Below, piece after piece: positions 19,542-30,100 of a stretch of 64,000 nucleotides of DNA. Each line of letters starts with the position of its first letter. Within the stretch, counting starts at the first letter, position 1. This DNA comes from Candidatus Altimarinota bacterium (GTDB lineage Bacteria > Cyanobacteriota > Cyanobacteriia > Cyanobacteriales > Microcystaceae). The translations under genes and the position numbers were made by a program. The DNA lies in the NCBI GenBank assembly GCA_012031035.1, contig JAAUUT010000007.1:29824-93823 (forward strand), in the 5' to 3' direction. The notes below the pieces were generated by a model, which was given only the letters and a program-made list of their open reading frames with translations, was not told where the DNA came from and did not search any database.

Positions 19542-20315
19542 GTGAAATATTGGCGCGAAACAATTGCAGTAGCTCAAAGAATTTTGACAGAATTATGGCG
19601 GCGGCGACGCAGCTTAATTTTTTGGTGTATTTTTCCAATTTCTGTCTTGTTTTTAAATGGATATATCCTAGCGGAAAGGGCAAAACTTTCGCTTGCTGAA
19701 GCGATGGAATTTGCTGCGCCTTCTACGTTAGTAGGTGCGGCTTTATTTTTTAGTTGTTTGGGCGGTAGCGTTGCAACTGTCGTTTCAGAAAGAGAGCAAA
19801 AAACCCTAAAAAGGCTATTCATTTCGCCGTTAAGTGGAACGTCTTATTTTCTTGGTATATTTTTTGCTCACTGTTTTATTGGGGTGGGACAAGCAATTTT
19901 AGTGTACGCGATCGCGACTTCAATGGGAGCCAAATTTGAGGGTTCTATTGGATTGGGATTGCTGATTATTTTCTTAAGTATTATCGCTTACGTTGGTGTA
20001 GGTTTTATTTTAGGAACGCAATTAGCAAGGCGTACCGAAGATGTTAATGCTTTAGTTGCTACTTTTGGCGTACCGTTGCTTATTTTAGGAGGAGCCTTTT
20101 TGCCGACTTCTTTGTTTCCCGAAAACTTACTAGAAGTTGCTAAATTTAATCCGATTTATCACATGAATGAATCGTTAGTTGCTGTTTGGGCTAATGGAGA
20201 TAATTTATCCGCAATTAATTCCCATTTTGTTTTTTTGTGCATCTTTGCTTTAGTAACTATCGTTTTAGGATGGCTTTCTTATCGAAGTATGTTAATAGTT
20301 GAGAGACGATTGTAA
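19542..20315 (+). CDS. ABC-2 type transporter permease
   Basis: A GTG start gives 257 residues with about six membrane helices: a short cytoplasmic N-terminus rich in arginine (L-W-R-R-R-R-S-L-I-F-W), then a helix pair, the cytoplasmic coupling segment E-R-E-Q-K-T-L-K-R-L-F-I-S-P-L, and a late G-G-A-F-L-P-T-S-L-F-P hairpin typical of the ABC-2 family (drug, polysaccharide or peptide export). The ATPase gene starts 9 bp downstream, so the pair forms one exporter. Substrate unknown. Confidence 0.85.
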   Translation: MKYWRETIAVAQRILTELWRRRRSLIFWCIFPISVLFLNGYILAERAKLSLAEAMEFAAPSTLVGAALFFSCLGGSVATVVSEREQKTLKRLFISPLSGTSYFLGIFFAHCFIGVGQAILVYAIATSMGAKFEGSIGLGLLIIFLSIIAYVGVGFILGTQLARRTEDVNALVATFGVPLLILGGAFLPTSLFPENLLEVAKFNPIYHMNESLVAVWANGDNLSAINSHFVFLCIFALVTIVLGWLSYRSMLIVERRL

Positions 20316-20324
20316 AATTTTTAG

Positions 20325-21221
20325 ATGCTAAAAATTAAAAACTTAAACAAAACATACGGCAACCGTCAAGTTTTAAATAATTTAACTTTTCAAATTAATT
20401 CTGGCGAAATTTATGGGTTACTAGGGGCAAATGGGGCAGGTAAAACTACAACCATTAATATTATTTGTAATCTCCTCAAAGCCGATAGTGGCGAGATTTC
20501 AATCGGCGATCGCCCGGTTTCCAAAGCAACCAAAAATTGGATTGGCATTGCTCCTCAAGAAAACTTACTTTATAAAAGTTTGAGTTGCGAAGAAAACCTC
20601 AAATTCTACGCACAAATTTATGGATTAACGGGTAAAAAGTGCCGCCAACAAATTGAAGAATCGCTAACAGCAGTTAATCTCTTAGAAAGGGCAAGAAATC
20701 CCATTGAAACCCTTAGTGGTGGAATGCAACGGCGAATGAATATAGCTGTAGCCTTAGTACATCAACCAAAACTATTAATCTTAGACGAACCAACAACAGG
20801 ATTGGATATCGAAACTCGTTATGAAATTTGGGAGTTAATCTGGCACCTAAAAAGTCAAGGAATGACAATTTTATTGACGACGCATTTATTAGATGAAGCA
20901 CAGCGCTTATGTCAGAAAATTGGCATATTAAAAAGAGGACAAATTATTGCCCAAGGAAGTTTAGATGAACTGCGAAAGTACATTCCGGCCCAAGAAATTA
21001 TTACCATTGAAACCGAACAAGAAGAATCCGCGATCGCGCTGGCAACTCAACTTGGATTTACTCATCGACGCTATGGTAACGACCTCGCTTTTTGGCTGCC
21101 GAAACCCTTAGAATTAAAAGAAATTTTATCTTATTTTGAAGGAATATCAATTAATTCTATTTCGCGACAATCCATACAACTAGAGCATATTTATCTCGAA
21201 GTGATGAGGGGAGATTGGTGA
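20325..21221 (+). CDS. ABC transporter ATP-binding protein partner of the ABC-2 permease
   Basis: This 298-residue ATPase energises the permease encoded just upstream. Walker A is G-A-N-G-A-G-K-T-T-T, the signature is L-S-G-G-M-Q-R-R-M-N, Walker B is L-L-I-L-D-E-P-T-T-G-L-D and the switch histidine is in L-L-T-T-H-L-L-D-E-A. A C-terminal extension after residue 215 (Q-E-I-I-T-I-E-T-E-Q-E-E) matches the CcmA/DrrA-like subfamily. Its 3' end overlaps the convergent radical SAM gene by 31 bp. Confidence 0.92.
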   Translation: MLKIKNLNKTYGNRQVLNNLTFQINSGEIYGLLGANGAGKTTTINIICNLLKADSGEISIGDRPVSKATKNWIGIAPQENLLYKSLSCEENLKFYAQIYGLTGKKCRQQIEESLTAVNLLERARNPIETLSGGMQRRMNIAVALVHQPKLLILDEPTTGLDIETRYEIWELIWHLKSQGMTILLTTHLLDEAQRLCQKIGILKRGQIIAQGSLDELRKYIPAQEIITIETEQEESAIALATQLGFTHRRYGNDLAFWLPKPLELKEILSYFEGISINSISRQSIQLEHIYLEVMRGDW

Positions 21222-22837
21222 TTTGGGACTGGCGATCGCCAAGCTATCGATTCGTTCAAATGTTTAATTAATGTTGTCTTTGGAAGCGGCCCTTCTATGC
21301 AATCCCAAGGCAATCTTTTGTCTGTTGACCAATCGCTATGGACGTAATCATCTAGATCGGGTAATTTGCTTTTGAGTTCTTTAAAAGCGCGTTTATAACT
21401 ACCCAAAGAATCGCCATATTGTCGAGTTAGTTCTAAGACTGAAGAAAGACGACGATCGCCCCTCGAAATTAAAGCTTGAATGACCGACCAATTATAACTT
21501 TCTGGACGAAATTCTATCCCGCGCGATCGCAATTGTTTTTCTAACCATTTCAATTTCTTTTGCGCATCTTTATTGACTCCAAACCACTGAAAAGGGGTGT
21601 GAGATTTCGGGACAAACGTGCTGCATCCAAAGCTTATTCGCAATCCTGAAGCCGCTTTTTTAACGGCTTGTAACATTTCTAGGGTTTGTTCGAGATCGCT
21701 GTCTTCTTCCCCAGGAATTCCAACCATTCCATACAATTTTATGGCTTTTAATCCTCCTGCTTTGGCGTTGATTGCCGCTTGAATTATCTCCTCATTAGTC
21801 AGCTTTTTATTAATAATTTTTCTAACTTTTTCAGACCCACTTTCAACAGCGATGGTGATCGATCGCGTGTCTCGTTGTGCTAAGGTTTTAGCTAATTTTT
21901 CCGTCACTGTATTGGTACGGACAGACGCAATACTCAAGCGAACATTATCGTATTGCGGTCGAGATAAGTAATCTAATAACCCTTCAAACTCAGGATGTTG
22001 GGTAACGGATGCACCTAATAATCCAATGCGATTGGTAACTTTTAATCCCTTTTCAATAGCAGGAATTAAAGACCCTTCCAAACTCGCCGTGCGAAATGGT
22101 AGCGTCAAATAACTTGCCAGACAGAAGCGACACATTTCAGGACAACTGCGTACCACTTCCACCATATAAATATTTTCCCAAGCAGCTTTTTCTGTCACTA
22201 CAGTAGAAGCAGAAAGCACATTACCGCGATAGGTTTGTTTTTGAACAGTAGGAGAAATAGTAGCGTCTATTGGTGCGATCGCCTGAATTTGTCCGTCGGG
22301 ACTGCGATAAGTCACCTCATACAAGCTAGGAACGTAAATTCCTGGAACTCGTGCGAGATGGCGCAATTTGGTTTGACGGTCGCAATTTTTGACTTCTTGG
22401 TAAGCATCGATAAAATCATCGAGTAAATTTTCCCCATCGCCAACTAAGATGAGGTCGAAAAAATTGGCAAACGGTTCGGGATTGGCGGTTAAAACAGGCC
22501 CGCCGCCAAAAACGAGGGGATGGGAATCATCGCGATCGCAACTATGAAAAGGAATTTCTAAAAATTCCAGCAAATTGAGAATATTAATATAGTCCAATTC
22601 CCAGGAAAAAGAAAACCCTAGCAATTGTGGCGATCGCACCAGAGGTTCGTGTAAATCGGTAAATAATCGACTGACGCGCAGATCGGAACGCCGTGCTAAA
22701 GTTGCCCAGACAATTTGATAGCCTAGACTGGTAATTCCTACGCTATATTCGTTGGGAAAAGCAAAGATCGTCCCGACTGCATCGGGTTCAGCAGAAGCAG
22801 GCGTAAAAAGAAGGCGTTCGCGATCGAATACAGTCAT
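21191..22837 (-). CDS. Radical SAM protein with N-terminal B12-binding-like domain (TIGR03960-type)
   Basis: A 548-residue protein. The N-terminal 150 residues form a cobalamin-binding-like Rossmann domain (F-P-N-E-Y-S-V-G-I-T-S-L-G-Y-Q-I-V-W) including V-F-G-G-G-P-V-L-T-A-N-P-E-P. The radical SAM core carries C-P-E-M-C-R-F-C, the CxxxCxxC cluster motif that binds the 4Fe-4S and SAM. The later A-V-E-S-G-S-E-K-V-R and Y-G-M-V-G-I-P-G-E-E-D-S-D-L segments are typical of the same family. The product of this widespread cyanobacterial enzyme is not established. It is immediately followed at its 5' side by a heptamer repeat. Confidence 0.88.
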   Translation of the reverse strand: MTVFDRERLLFTPASAEPDAVGTIFAFPNEYSVGITSLGYQIVWATLARRSDLRVSRLFTDLHEPLVRSPQLLGFSFSWELDYINILNLLEFLEIPFHSCDRDDSHPLVFGGGPVLTANPEPFANFFDLILVGDGENLLDDFIDAYQEVKNCDRQTKLRHLARVPGIYVPSLYEVTYRSPDGQIQAIAPIDATISPTVQKQTYRGNVLSASTVVTEKAAWENIYMVEVVRSCPEMCRFCLASYLTLPFRTASLEGSLIPAIEKGLKVTNRIGLLGASVTQHPEFEGLLDYLSRPQYDNVRLSIASVRTNTVTEKLAKTLAQRDTRSITIAVESGSEKVRKIINKKLTNEEIIQAAINAKAGGLKAIKLYGMVGIPGEEDSDLEQTLEMLQAVKKAASGLRISFGCSTFVPKSHTPFQWFGVNKDAQKKLKWLEKQLRSRGIEFRPESYNWSVIQALISRGDRRLSSVLELTRQYGDSLGSYKRAFKELKSKLPDLDDYVHSDWSTDKRLPWDCIEGPLPKTTLIKHLNESIAWRSPVPNHQSPLITSR

Positions 22838-22840
22838 CTG

Positions 22841-22870
22841 AATGATGAATTATGAATGATGAATGATGAA
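22841..22870. repeat. Heptamer repeat (TGATGAA/TTATGAA)x4
   Basis: Four units of the TGATGAA/TTATGAA family fill the short gap between the 2H phosphoesterase stop and the radical SAM start. Confidence 0.75.
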
Positions 22871-22871
22871 A

Positions 22872-23644
22872 TTAAAGTTCGACAATAGGCCAATCGGGTT
22901 CTCGCCAATAGCGCGTCATATCGTTAAATTTGTGCAATTGTACTCGATCTACTTTTAGGAATTGAGGTTCGCTTTCCAACCAGCGATCGTTAAAGTTACT
23001 AAGAATTGTTACCATGCGATCGCGATCTAAATCGCTTTGAATCTCTCCAAAATATCCTAGCGTTACGTGACCCGTCAGATAATATTGTTGTTCGATTCCT
23101 AATGAAATTAAATTAGCATTTTGATAAATCGAGCGTCGCAACTGAATAATTTTCTCGTAATCTGCCTCATCTGTTGGCACTAAACCCACTACTAAAGCGC
23201 GAGGTAAAATAATTAAGCCAAGCAGTTGCCATTGACCCGAAGTGCTAGGTAAAACCGTCTGCTTGTAATTGTGAAAGCTTTCGCGGAGATATTTCTGGAG
23301 TTGAGGGTCAAAATCAGGATTTTTGCCGTCAAGTCTTTATAGGCGCTATCCCAAATGAGATCGGCGATGGTTAGATGAAAACTCTTAGCAGGAATCGGAA
23401 TGACTAACCCCGGATCGAGTTGTTCTAGTAGCTGCTGTTGGCTAGTTTCCAGATGGCTAAAGAAGGTCGAATTCTGCGAGTCATTTTCTGCGAGTGGCGC
23501 GATCGCGCTAAAACCCGGAAAAGGAACGGGGATTCCTTCTTTAAATTTAGGAGACTTTTGAATATGCTGTAGTTGAGTCTCGTAGGTAGAAGGCAAGGTT
23601 AGTCTTGCCATCCGATTAACATAATTTTGATAAGTTTCGTCCAA
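22872..23644 (-). CDS. 2H-phosphoesterase-like protein (DUF1868 type), frameshifted as read
   Basis: Two frames make one protein of about 257 residues. The first part begins at a TTG (D-E-T-Y-Q-N-Y-V-N-R-M-A-R-L) and includes P-A-K-S-F-H-L-T-I-A-D-L-I-W, one His-x-Thr motif of the 2H fold. The second part has Y-L-T-G-H-V-T-L-G-Y-F-G, the other His-x-Thr motif. The break is near 23325, where the coding strand has five A; a sixth restores T-A-K-N-P-D-F-D-P-Q-L. Proteins of this superfamily act on cyclic or 2'-5' nucleotide phosphodiesters; substrate unknown. Confidence 0.7.
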
Positions 23645-23744
23645 TCTAACTTCCTCTATAAGTGACTATACTTATTTTCTCTAATCTAACTGTTCTCAGA
23701 ATTCATATTTGATTAATTCATAATTTATAATTCACGCCTAATGT

Positions 23745-23850
23745 GAATTAGAAGTTGAAACTCCCATGATTTCGTTACTCAGTCAATGGAAGCGCTCTTC
23801 AAAGTCATTTTGAAACCTCCCTGACACAAGTATGAATACTAATTTCACAT
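23745..23850. repeat. Dispersed non-coding repeat, copy 1 of 2 (about 105 bp)
   Basis: This segment recurs at 51634-51741 in the same orientation with about nine differences, mostly transitions. The right third, containing CCTCCCTGACACAAG followed by the small palindrome AGTATGAATACT, is identical in both. Each copy lies in the spacer upstream of a plus-strand gene (holA here, aroA there) and is bordered by ATTCATA-type heptamers. No reading frame is shared. It could be a miniature mobile element or a structured RNA. Confidence 0.8.
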
Positions 23851-23889
23851 AATTCATAATTCATAATTTATAATTCATAATTTCTTAAT

Positions 23890-24882
23890 ATGCCAATTTA
23901 TTTCTTTTGGGGAGACGATGATTTTGCGATCGCCCATGAAGTCAAACGATTGCATAAAACTGTCCTCGACCCCCACTGGGTTCAATTTAACTACGATAAA
24001 ATTTCTGGCGATGAACCCAATGCGACAATACAAGCATTAGAAAGATCGATGACTCCTGTCTTTGGGATGGGAGGACGGTTGATTTGGTTGGTGGAGACAA
24101 CCCTCGCTCAACAATGTCCAGAAGCGTTGTTATCTCGCTTGCAAGAAACCTTGAGTGCTATTCCCCCTACTTCCCATCTTCTACTGACTTCGAGTAAAAA
24201 ACCAGACTCCCGACTCAAGTCCACAAAGCTTCTCCGTGAATATACGGAGTTTCAAGAATTCTCATCGATTCTACCTTGGAAAACCGAGGAACTGATCGCA
24301 AATGTCGAGCGAGTCTCTAAGCAAGTAGGGGTTAAATTAGCGCCTGCTGCTAGAGAACTTTTAGCCGAATTGGTGGGTAATAATACCAGACAATTATGGA
24401 GCGAATTAGAAAAATTAAGCCTTTATGTGGCAGACGCAACTAAACCCGTAAATAGCGACCTTGTTGCCAAATTAGTCAATGCTACGACTCAAAATAGCTT
24501 GCAGTTGGCTGAAGCAATTAGCAAAGGTAAGACTGATATCGCTTTGGAATTAATTACGGCTCTCCTTAACAGTAACGAACCCGCCTTAAAAATTGTTGCA
24601 ACTTTAGTCGGACAGTTTCGGACTTGGGCGATCGTTAAATTACAACTCGAAGCTGGAGAAAGAGACGAGAAAACGATCGCGATCGCCGCAGAAATCAATA
24701 ATCCTAAACGAATTTTTATCATACGCAAACAAATTCAAGCGCTTTCTGCTCGCCAACTTCTTGCTGCTTTACCGATCTTGCTAGAACTAGAGTTTAACCT
24801 TAAAAGCGGTGCTATTGTCCTGCCTACTTTGCAAATTCAGATTGTTAAACTTTGTCAAGTTTTTAAAACTTCGCTACCTTAA
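23890..24882 (+). CDS. holA: DNA polymerase III delta subunit
   Basis: A 330-residue clamp-loader subunit that opens the beta sliding clamp during replication. The start M-P-I-Y-F-F-W-G-D-D-D-F-A-I matches HolA (Y-x-x-x-G-x-D), and the G-N-N-T-R-Q-L-W-S-E-L-E-K-L segment in the middle domain and the C-terminal helical collar (A-L-P-I-L-L-E-L-E-F-N-L-K-S-G) are also typical. Length is normal. It is a single plus-strand gene preceded by a dispersed repeat and heptamer units. Confidence 0.92.
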   Translation: MPIYFFWGDDDFAIAHEVKRLHKTVLDPHWVQFNYDKISGDEPNATIQALERSMTPVFGMGGRLIWLVETTLAQQCPEALLSRLQETLSAIPPTSHLLLTSSKKPDSRLKSTKLLREYTEFQEFSSILPWKTEELIANVERVSKQVGVKLAPAARELLAELVGNNTRQLWSELEKLSLYVADATKPVNSDLVAKLVNATTQNSLQLAEAISKGKTDIALELITALLNSNEPALKIVATLVGQFRTWAIVKLQLEAGERDEKTIAIAAEINNPKRIFIIRKQIQALSARQLLAALPILLELEFNLKSGAIVLPTLQIQIVKLCQVFKTSLP

Positions 24883-25214
24883 AATCTTCTCCGCAAATAT
24901 ACGGATTTATGAAATTTAATTTCATACAATCTTAGGGCTAACCGCATTAAAAAATTAAGTGTTTTTACGATGCCTTATAAACTCTCAGTAGTTTACACTG
25001 AAATTAGCAGGAAAAGATTGTCGAGAAAATTAATTTTTCAACAAGACAGCCAAGTCAATCTTTGAAGTTTATGAAAAAGTTAAGAAGACATTATTGAATT
25101 ATTTAAAGATTGCGTGTAAAGAAAGCTAAGCACTACTGATGAGTTATTGCTTCCCAAATTTAATGACAAACATAAAAAGCAAGCCTTATCTCATCGGTCG
25201 ATCCCTAACCCACA
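24883..25214. other. Intergenic region, no gene seen
   Basis: 332 bp, AT-rich, between holA and the FGE-like gene. Only frames of about 30 codons or fewer are present. It presumably carries the promoter of the FGE-like gene. Confidence 0.5.
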
Positions 25215-26057
25215 ATGAATACTCAAGAATTTGAATTTGATATGGCAACCGTAAGATCGCAAGCAGGAGAACTTAAACTCAGTCGTTCTCAAGGTTATTA
25301 CTTTAGCGAAAATTTAGGAGCCGATTGCGTCTTAGAAATGGTAGCGATTCCTGAAGGAACTTTTATGATGGGATCGCCCGACATTGAGAAAGAAGCCTAC
25401 GACAGCGAAAAGCCCGAACATCAAGTAGCGGTAAAACCCTTCTTTATGGGAAAATATCCTATCACTCAAACCCAGTGGCAAGTAGTAGCCACGATGCCAA
25501 AAGTCGAACTAGCACTTAACCCCAACCCCTCCAAATATCAAGGCGATAACCATCCCGTCGAGAGAGTTTCTTGGTACGAGGCGATCGAATTTTGTTGGCG
25601 ACTGTCGAGATTAACGGGCAAACATTATCGACTGCCAACAGAAGCTGAATGGGAATATGCCTGTCGATCGCGCACCAATAGCCGCTTTCATTTTGGGAGG
25701 AGTCTACCCAAGCATCTCGCTAACTGTTATGGATCGCAATCAAAAAATCGATATCCAGAAAGCACTACTCCCGTTGGTTTATTTGGCGTAGCCAATGCCT
25801 TTGGATTATACGATATGCACGGAAATGTCAACGAGTGGTGCGTTGATGGTTGGCATGAAGATTACAACGACGCACCAACCAACGGCAGCGCTTGGTTAGA
25901 TGAAGTGGAAGCTCAAGAGCGCGTCATTCGTGGAGGATTTTGGCTCTCTTATCCGAGAAACTGCCGTTCGGCTTATCGAGATAGCTACGAACCCGATTCA
26001 AGATCGAGCGTTATTGGTTTTCGTGTAGTCTGCGAAACAGAAAATAGCTTATTTTGA
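25215..26057 (+). CDS. Formylglycine-generating-enzyme (SUMF1) domain protein
   Basis: A 280-residue protein composed almost entirely of an FGE-sulfatase domain. Diagnostic blocks are M-V-A-I-P-E-G-T-F-M-M-G-S, P-V-E-R-V-S-W-Y-E-A-I-E-F-C, R-L-P-T-E-A-E-W-E-Y-A-C-R, G-L-Y-D-M-H-G-N-V-N-E-W-C and the C-terminal R-G-G-F-W, then G-F-R-V-V-C. True FGE uses paired C-terminal cysteines. Only isolated ones are visible here (N-E-W-C, N-C-R-S, V-V-C), so it may be a non-enzymatic member as is common in cyanobacteria. Confidence 0.88.
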   Translation: MNTQEFEFDMATVRSQAGELKLSRSQGYYFSENLGADCVLEMVAIPEGTFMMGSPDIEKEAYDSEKPEHQVAVKPFFMGKYPITQTQWQVVATMPKVELALNPNPSKYQGDNHPVERVSWYEAIEFCWRLSRLTGKHYRLPTEAEWEYACRSRTNSRFHFGRSLPKHLANCYGSQSKNRYPESTTPVGLFGVANAFGLYDMHGNVNEWCVDGWHEDYNDAPTNGSAWLDEVEAQERVIRGGFWLSYPRNCRSAYRDSYEPDSRSSVIGFRVVCETENSLF

Positions 26058-26091
26058 AGTCGAAAGTAAATAATCCTCCTTGTCTGTTCCA

Positions 26092-26769
26092 CTAGCCACT
26101 GGTCGCTGATAAAGTGGCTCGCTTTTTCGCGGGTAGCTTTTCTTTAGGAATAATGGGATAGCTCTTAAATTGTGCGATCGCTGCACTAGCGCTTTTGACG
26201 ACATCGCTATCAAAATCTCGTAACGCTCGTTTAAGAAAAGGAAGTGCTTTTGCAGATTTACTCTCTCCAAGCGCGATCGTAGCCGCTTGACGGACTGATG
26301 GGTCGGGATCTTGACTTAACTGCCCCAGAACAGCAATAGTTTGTTGCAGGTGAGGCTTTGCTCGTTGCTCGGCAACAAGTTTTCCTAGAGAGACAGCTAC
26401 CGATTTACGGATCTGGCTATCGGGATTGGTTTTAGCATCCATTAATTCAAATAATTCTACTTGTTCGTTTGTCTTAATAGTAATTGGAATAGATGCTTGT
26501 TTTGGCGGCTGAGTATCGACAGGTTTGAGAAGACTTGTTGGTGAAGCTTTTAAGTTTTTTTTCTCAACAGGGGTAAACTGAGTTTTTGTTTGGGTAGGAG
26601 CGAATGCCGAATCGAGGCTTTTTTTGGTTATTCCAACTGTCTTGCTAGGACGGCTAGCTTGAAGTCGCTCGGCTCTCGCTTTCAAGTACACAAAAACAGC
26701 GACAACCCCCATCAGTATAAAAACTAGGGAATTTAAAACAAAGGTAAAAGCTTGTTGAAGAGTGTTCAT
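26092..26769 (-). CDS. Membrane-anchored HEAT-repeat protein
   Basis: A 225-residue protein with an N-terminal membrane helix (F-V-L-N-S-L-V-F-I-L-M-G-V-V-A-V-F-V-Y), a linker rich in K, T, P and Q, and a C-terminal pair of HEAT repeats (I-R-K-S-V-A-V-S-L-G-K-L, V-R-Q-A-A-T-I-A-L-G-E, A-L-P-F-L-K-R-A-L-R-D-F). HEAT repeats usually mediate protein contacts; in cyanobacteria some handle phycobilins, but no lyase motif is seen. Same strand as and 48 bp from the next small gene. Confidence 0.75.
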   Translation of the reverse strand: MNTLQQAFTFVLNSLVFILMGVVAVFVYLKARAERLQASRPSKTVGITKKSLDSAFAPTQTKTQFTPVEKKNLKASPTSLLKPVDTQPPKQASIPITIKTNEQVELFELMDAKTNPDSQIRKSVAVSLGKLVAEQRAKPHLQQTIAVLGQLSQDPDPSVRQAATIALGESKSAKALPFLKRALRDFDSDVVKSASAAIAQFKSYPIIPKEKLPAKKRATLSATSG

Positions 26770-26817
26770 CAGATCGAAACCAGATATAGAATTAAAATCG
26801 CCCGAAAGCTACAAACT

Positions 26818-27009
26818 CTATTTAACTTTATATTTTTCGAGAATCGCAAAAATTCTTTTTGTCTGGTTTTTTTCTTCCTGCGTAAACTCTTTATCGATTC
26901 CCTTAACTAAGGGCGAAGAAGCATCAATCATCTCGCGATATCTCTTTAAAGCTTCCGCGACTTCCGCATCGTTCCAATCAATCTTGTCGTACTGTAGTTT
27001 GAGGGTCAT
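26818..27009 (-). CDS. Small hypothetical protein (63 aa)
   Basis: An ATG-initiated 63-residue acidic/basic helical protein (D-W-N-D-A-E-V-A-E-A-L-K-R-Y-R-E-M-I, then E-E-K-N-Q-T-K-R-I-F-A-I-L-E-K-Y). No family recognised. Its position upstream of the HEAT-repeat gene on the same strand suggests an operon. Composition is protein-like. Confidence 0.5.
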   Translation of the reverse strand: MTLKLQYDKIDWNDAEVAEALKRYREMIDASSPLVKGIDKEFTQEEKNQTKRIFAILEKYKVK

Positions 27010-27048
27010 ATCAGTATATTAGGAGTTTAGGAGTTCACACCCCTCGTT

Positions 27049-27067
27049 CCCCCCTTGGTAAGGGGGG
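27049..27067. terminator. C/G-rich hairpin downstream of ppc
   Basis: CCCCCCTT (27049-27056) pairs with AAGGGGGG (27060-27067) over three bases. It is a common cyanobacterial intergenic palindrome and lies about 70 bp past the ppc stop. Confidence 0.5.
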
Positions 27068-27133
27068 ATGAAAGGGGTCAAAATCTTTTTGTCTGCCTTA
27101 TCCCTCAAGTCTTCCGAAGGGGCGCTCCCACGC

Positions 27134-30100
27134 TCAACCAGTATTACGCATTCCGGCAGCAATTCCATTAATTGTTAAGAGAGCGCCGCGCAGCAACTCT
27201 TCTTTAGAGTAACGGAAATGAATGACCCCCGACGCAGCGCGATCGCCGTATTGACGAAGGCGTTTGAGTAGAGATACTTGCAAAATCCCAACGGGACAAT
27301 CGTACTATTCCGTAACTGAACGGAACGTTGCAAGTTAGTATCTCCGTCTAACAATCGCTTATGCCCCGTAATTTGCAAGATTAAATCGCACGATAAATGA
27401 TATTCTTGGGCGATTTGCTGGAAAACGCGATCGAAACGCTCTCGGTCTTCTGGTTTTGACAGTTCGCTGACGTAATGATGGGCAATCTCTAAATCGACTT
27501 TAGCTAGTGTCATCTCAGCTTTAGAAATAACCATCCTAAAAAACGGCCATTTGAAATAAAAATAGCGCAATAATTTAAGATTCTCTTCAGGTTCGAGACT
27601 GAGATACCCTTGTAAAGCCGTCCCAATCCCGTACCAAGCAGGCAACAGAAAGCGGCTTTGCGTCCAGCTAAAGACCCAGGGAATAGCTCGCAGGGTACTC
27701 AAATCTTTTTGATTGCTTTTACGCCTGGCGGGACGAGAACTTATTTGTAGTTGGCTGATTTCAGGAATGGGCGTTACCGAGAGGAAGAAATCAATAAAAT
27801 CGGGTTCCTCGTAAACTAGAGAACGGTAAGCTTTTCTGCCCGAACTTGCCAAGTCTTCCATAATCTCGTTCCACGGAGCAATATCATCAAATCCGCTTCC
27901 CAACAAACTCGATTGAATAACAGCCGTGGTCATCGTTTCTAAATTATAAAGCGCGAGTTCTGGCAAAGAATATTTGGAAGCGAGAACTTCTCCTTGTTCG
28001 GTAATTTTAATGCGTCCGTTGATAGTTGAGGATGGCTGTGCCAAGATAGCAGCATAGGCAGGTCCGCCGCCGCGACCGACCGAACCGCCGCGACCGTGAA
28101 ACAGTCTTAGGATAACATCATATTCTTGAGCGACTGTCTGTAAAGCTTTCTGCGCTTTATGAATTTCCCAATTGCTGCTGAGGAAACCAGAATCTTTGTT
28201 GCTATCCGAGTAACCGACCATGATTTCTTGAAGGTTAGCCCGAAAGCCTGGAATCTCAATTTCGTGATAGCCTCCTGCTAGCGCTGCTCGATAGAGAGGG
28301 ATTTGAAATAGCGCTCTCATGACCGCTGGCGCTCGTCTGAGATCGTCTACTGTCTCAAATAGAGGACAAATTCGCACCGTCGAGATACCAGTTGCCGAGT
28401 CGTACAATCCGGCTTCTTTTGCCATTAGCATGACTTCTAAGACATCGCTAGCATCGTTAGTCATGCTAATGATGTAGGTTTGGCAAATTTCAAAGCCAAA
28501 TTCTCCCTGCAACTGTTTTAAAATCCTCAGCGTTTCGATAGTCTCGCAGGTTTTTGGAGCAAATGGCATTTCTTGAGGAATCAACGGGCGACGAGTGCGG
28601 AGTTCTTGCACCAGCCAATCGATTTTCTCGTCTTCGGTGAGTTGGCTGTAAGATTTGGGGAGAATTTGTAGGTATTCGGCAATCTCTTCGATCGCGTCGG
28701 CGTGACGGGAAGATTCTTGACGAAAGTCGAGTTGAGTCAAGTTAAAGCCATAGACTTCGACTTGGCAGATTAAATTAGTTAACTCATGACAGCTTAAATT
28801 GGTTTCCCTTAAGTTATGCTCGATAATTTTTAGCTCTCTCAAGAATTCTTCCCCAGAATGATAGAGATTGTCGTCGCTAGTTTGGACAAGAATCTTTCGC
28901 TCCTGGGGATTAGCAAGTCGCTTGTTGCGATCGCGGGTATTTTCCAATCGTTTTTGAATGTAGGAGAGTTTGAGTCGGTAGGGTTCTTGGCGATAGCGAA
29001 TGGCGAGTTGCTCGTAAATCTCTGGCAATTGCGTCCGATCTCGCTCTAAGGAGTCGAGCAAATCTTGCGAGACGTTACACCAATGGAGAGAAGCACTCAA
29101 AACGCTAATTAACTCCCGTACCGAATTGAGGTATTTTTCTAGGACGATGTTGCGTTGATAGCAAGCGGTTTCCCATGTGACTTCTGGCGTTACCGATGGG
29201 TTGCCATCGCGATCGCCTCCTACCCAAGAACCAAATCGACAAAAATTGTTGTGCGGGGGTGTTAGGCGGGGAAAGGAGGTTTTTAAAGCTTGTTTGAGGC
29301 GCATCGACAGTTGGGGAATGACCTCAAATAAAACTTCTTCAAAATAATGAAGGGCGTAGTCTACTTCGTCGAGAACGGTTGGTTTAAACTGATGTAGCTC
29401 GTCGGTACGCCACCAAAGGCGAATTTCTTCAGTCAGTTGTTCTTTAGCGGCTTCTGCTTCCCAAGAAGTCGTCAATCCAAGCGCTCGAAACGCTTCTTCA
29501 GCACGATCTAGCTGGTGTAAAATCGTATCGATGCGCCGCTGTTTTTTGCGAATCGTATGGCGCACGATTTCTGTCGGGTGAGCGGTAAATACGAGGCGAA
29601 CGTCTAGTTCTTCGAGCAATCGCTGAACGCTTTGGGGTGGTACATTCAGTTGTTTGAGGTAAGGGAATAGCCAATGAAACGTTCCTGCTTTAGGATCGGT
29701 TGTGTTTTCGTTCGATAAACTTTTTTCTAAAATATTGGCTCCTAATGCTGCTAGAGGCGAAAAGGCTGAACGATCTGGGGAATTGCCATTAGGAGAGGCT
29801 TTTGAGTCGTTATTGATAGCGCGTCGCTCTAGCTGGCGATCGCGCTGTTCGTAGTGTTGTTCTACGATGTTAATCAATTGGAAGTAAAGCGCAAAAGCGC
29901 GAGTTGCTAAAATGGCTTCGTTTAGTTCGAGCTTTTCAATTGCTTCGGCAATTGCCGAGGTTGGGGTTTCTGAAATTTGTCCTTCCGACGAACAGTTGTC
30001 GCGAAGTTTTTCGAGTAAATCGACTGCTTCTTGTCCGTATTCTGTATGTAAAACTGATTTCCACAAATCTTCGACTAGTTTTAGTCGAAGGTTCAATAGA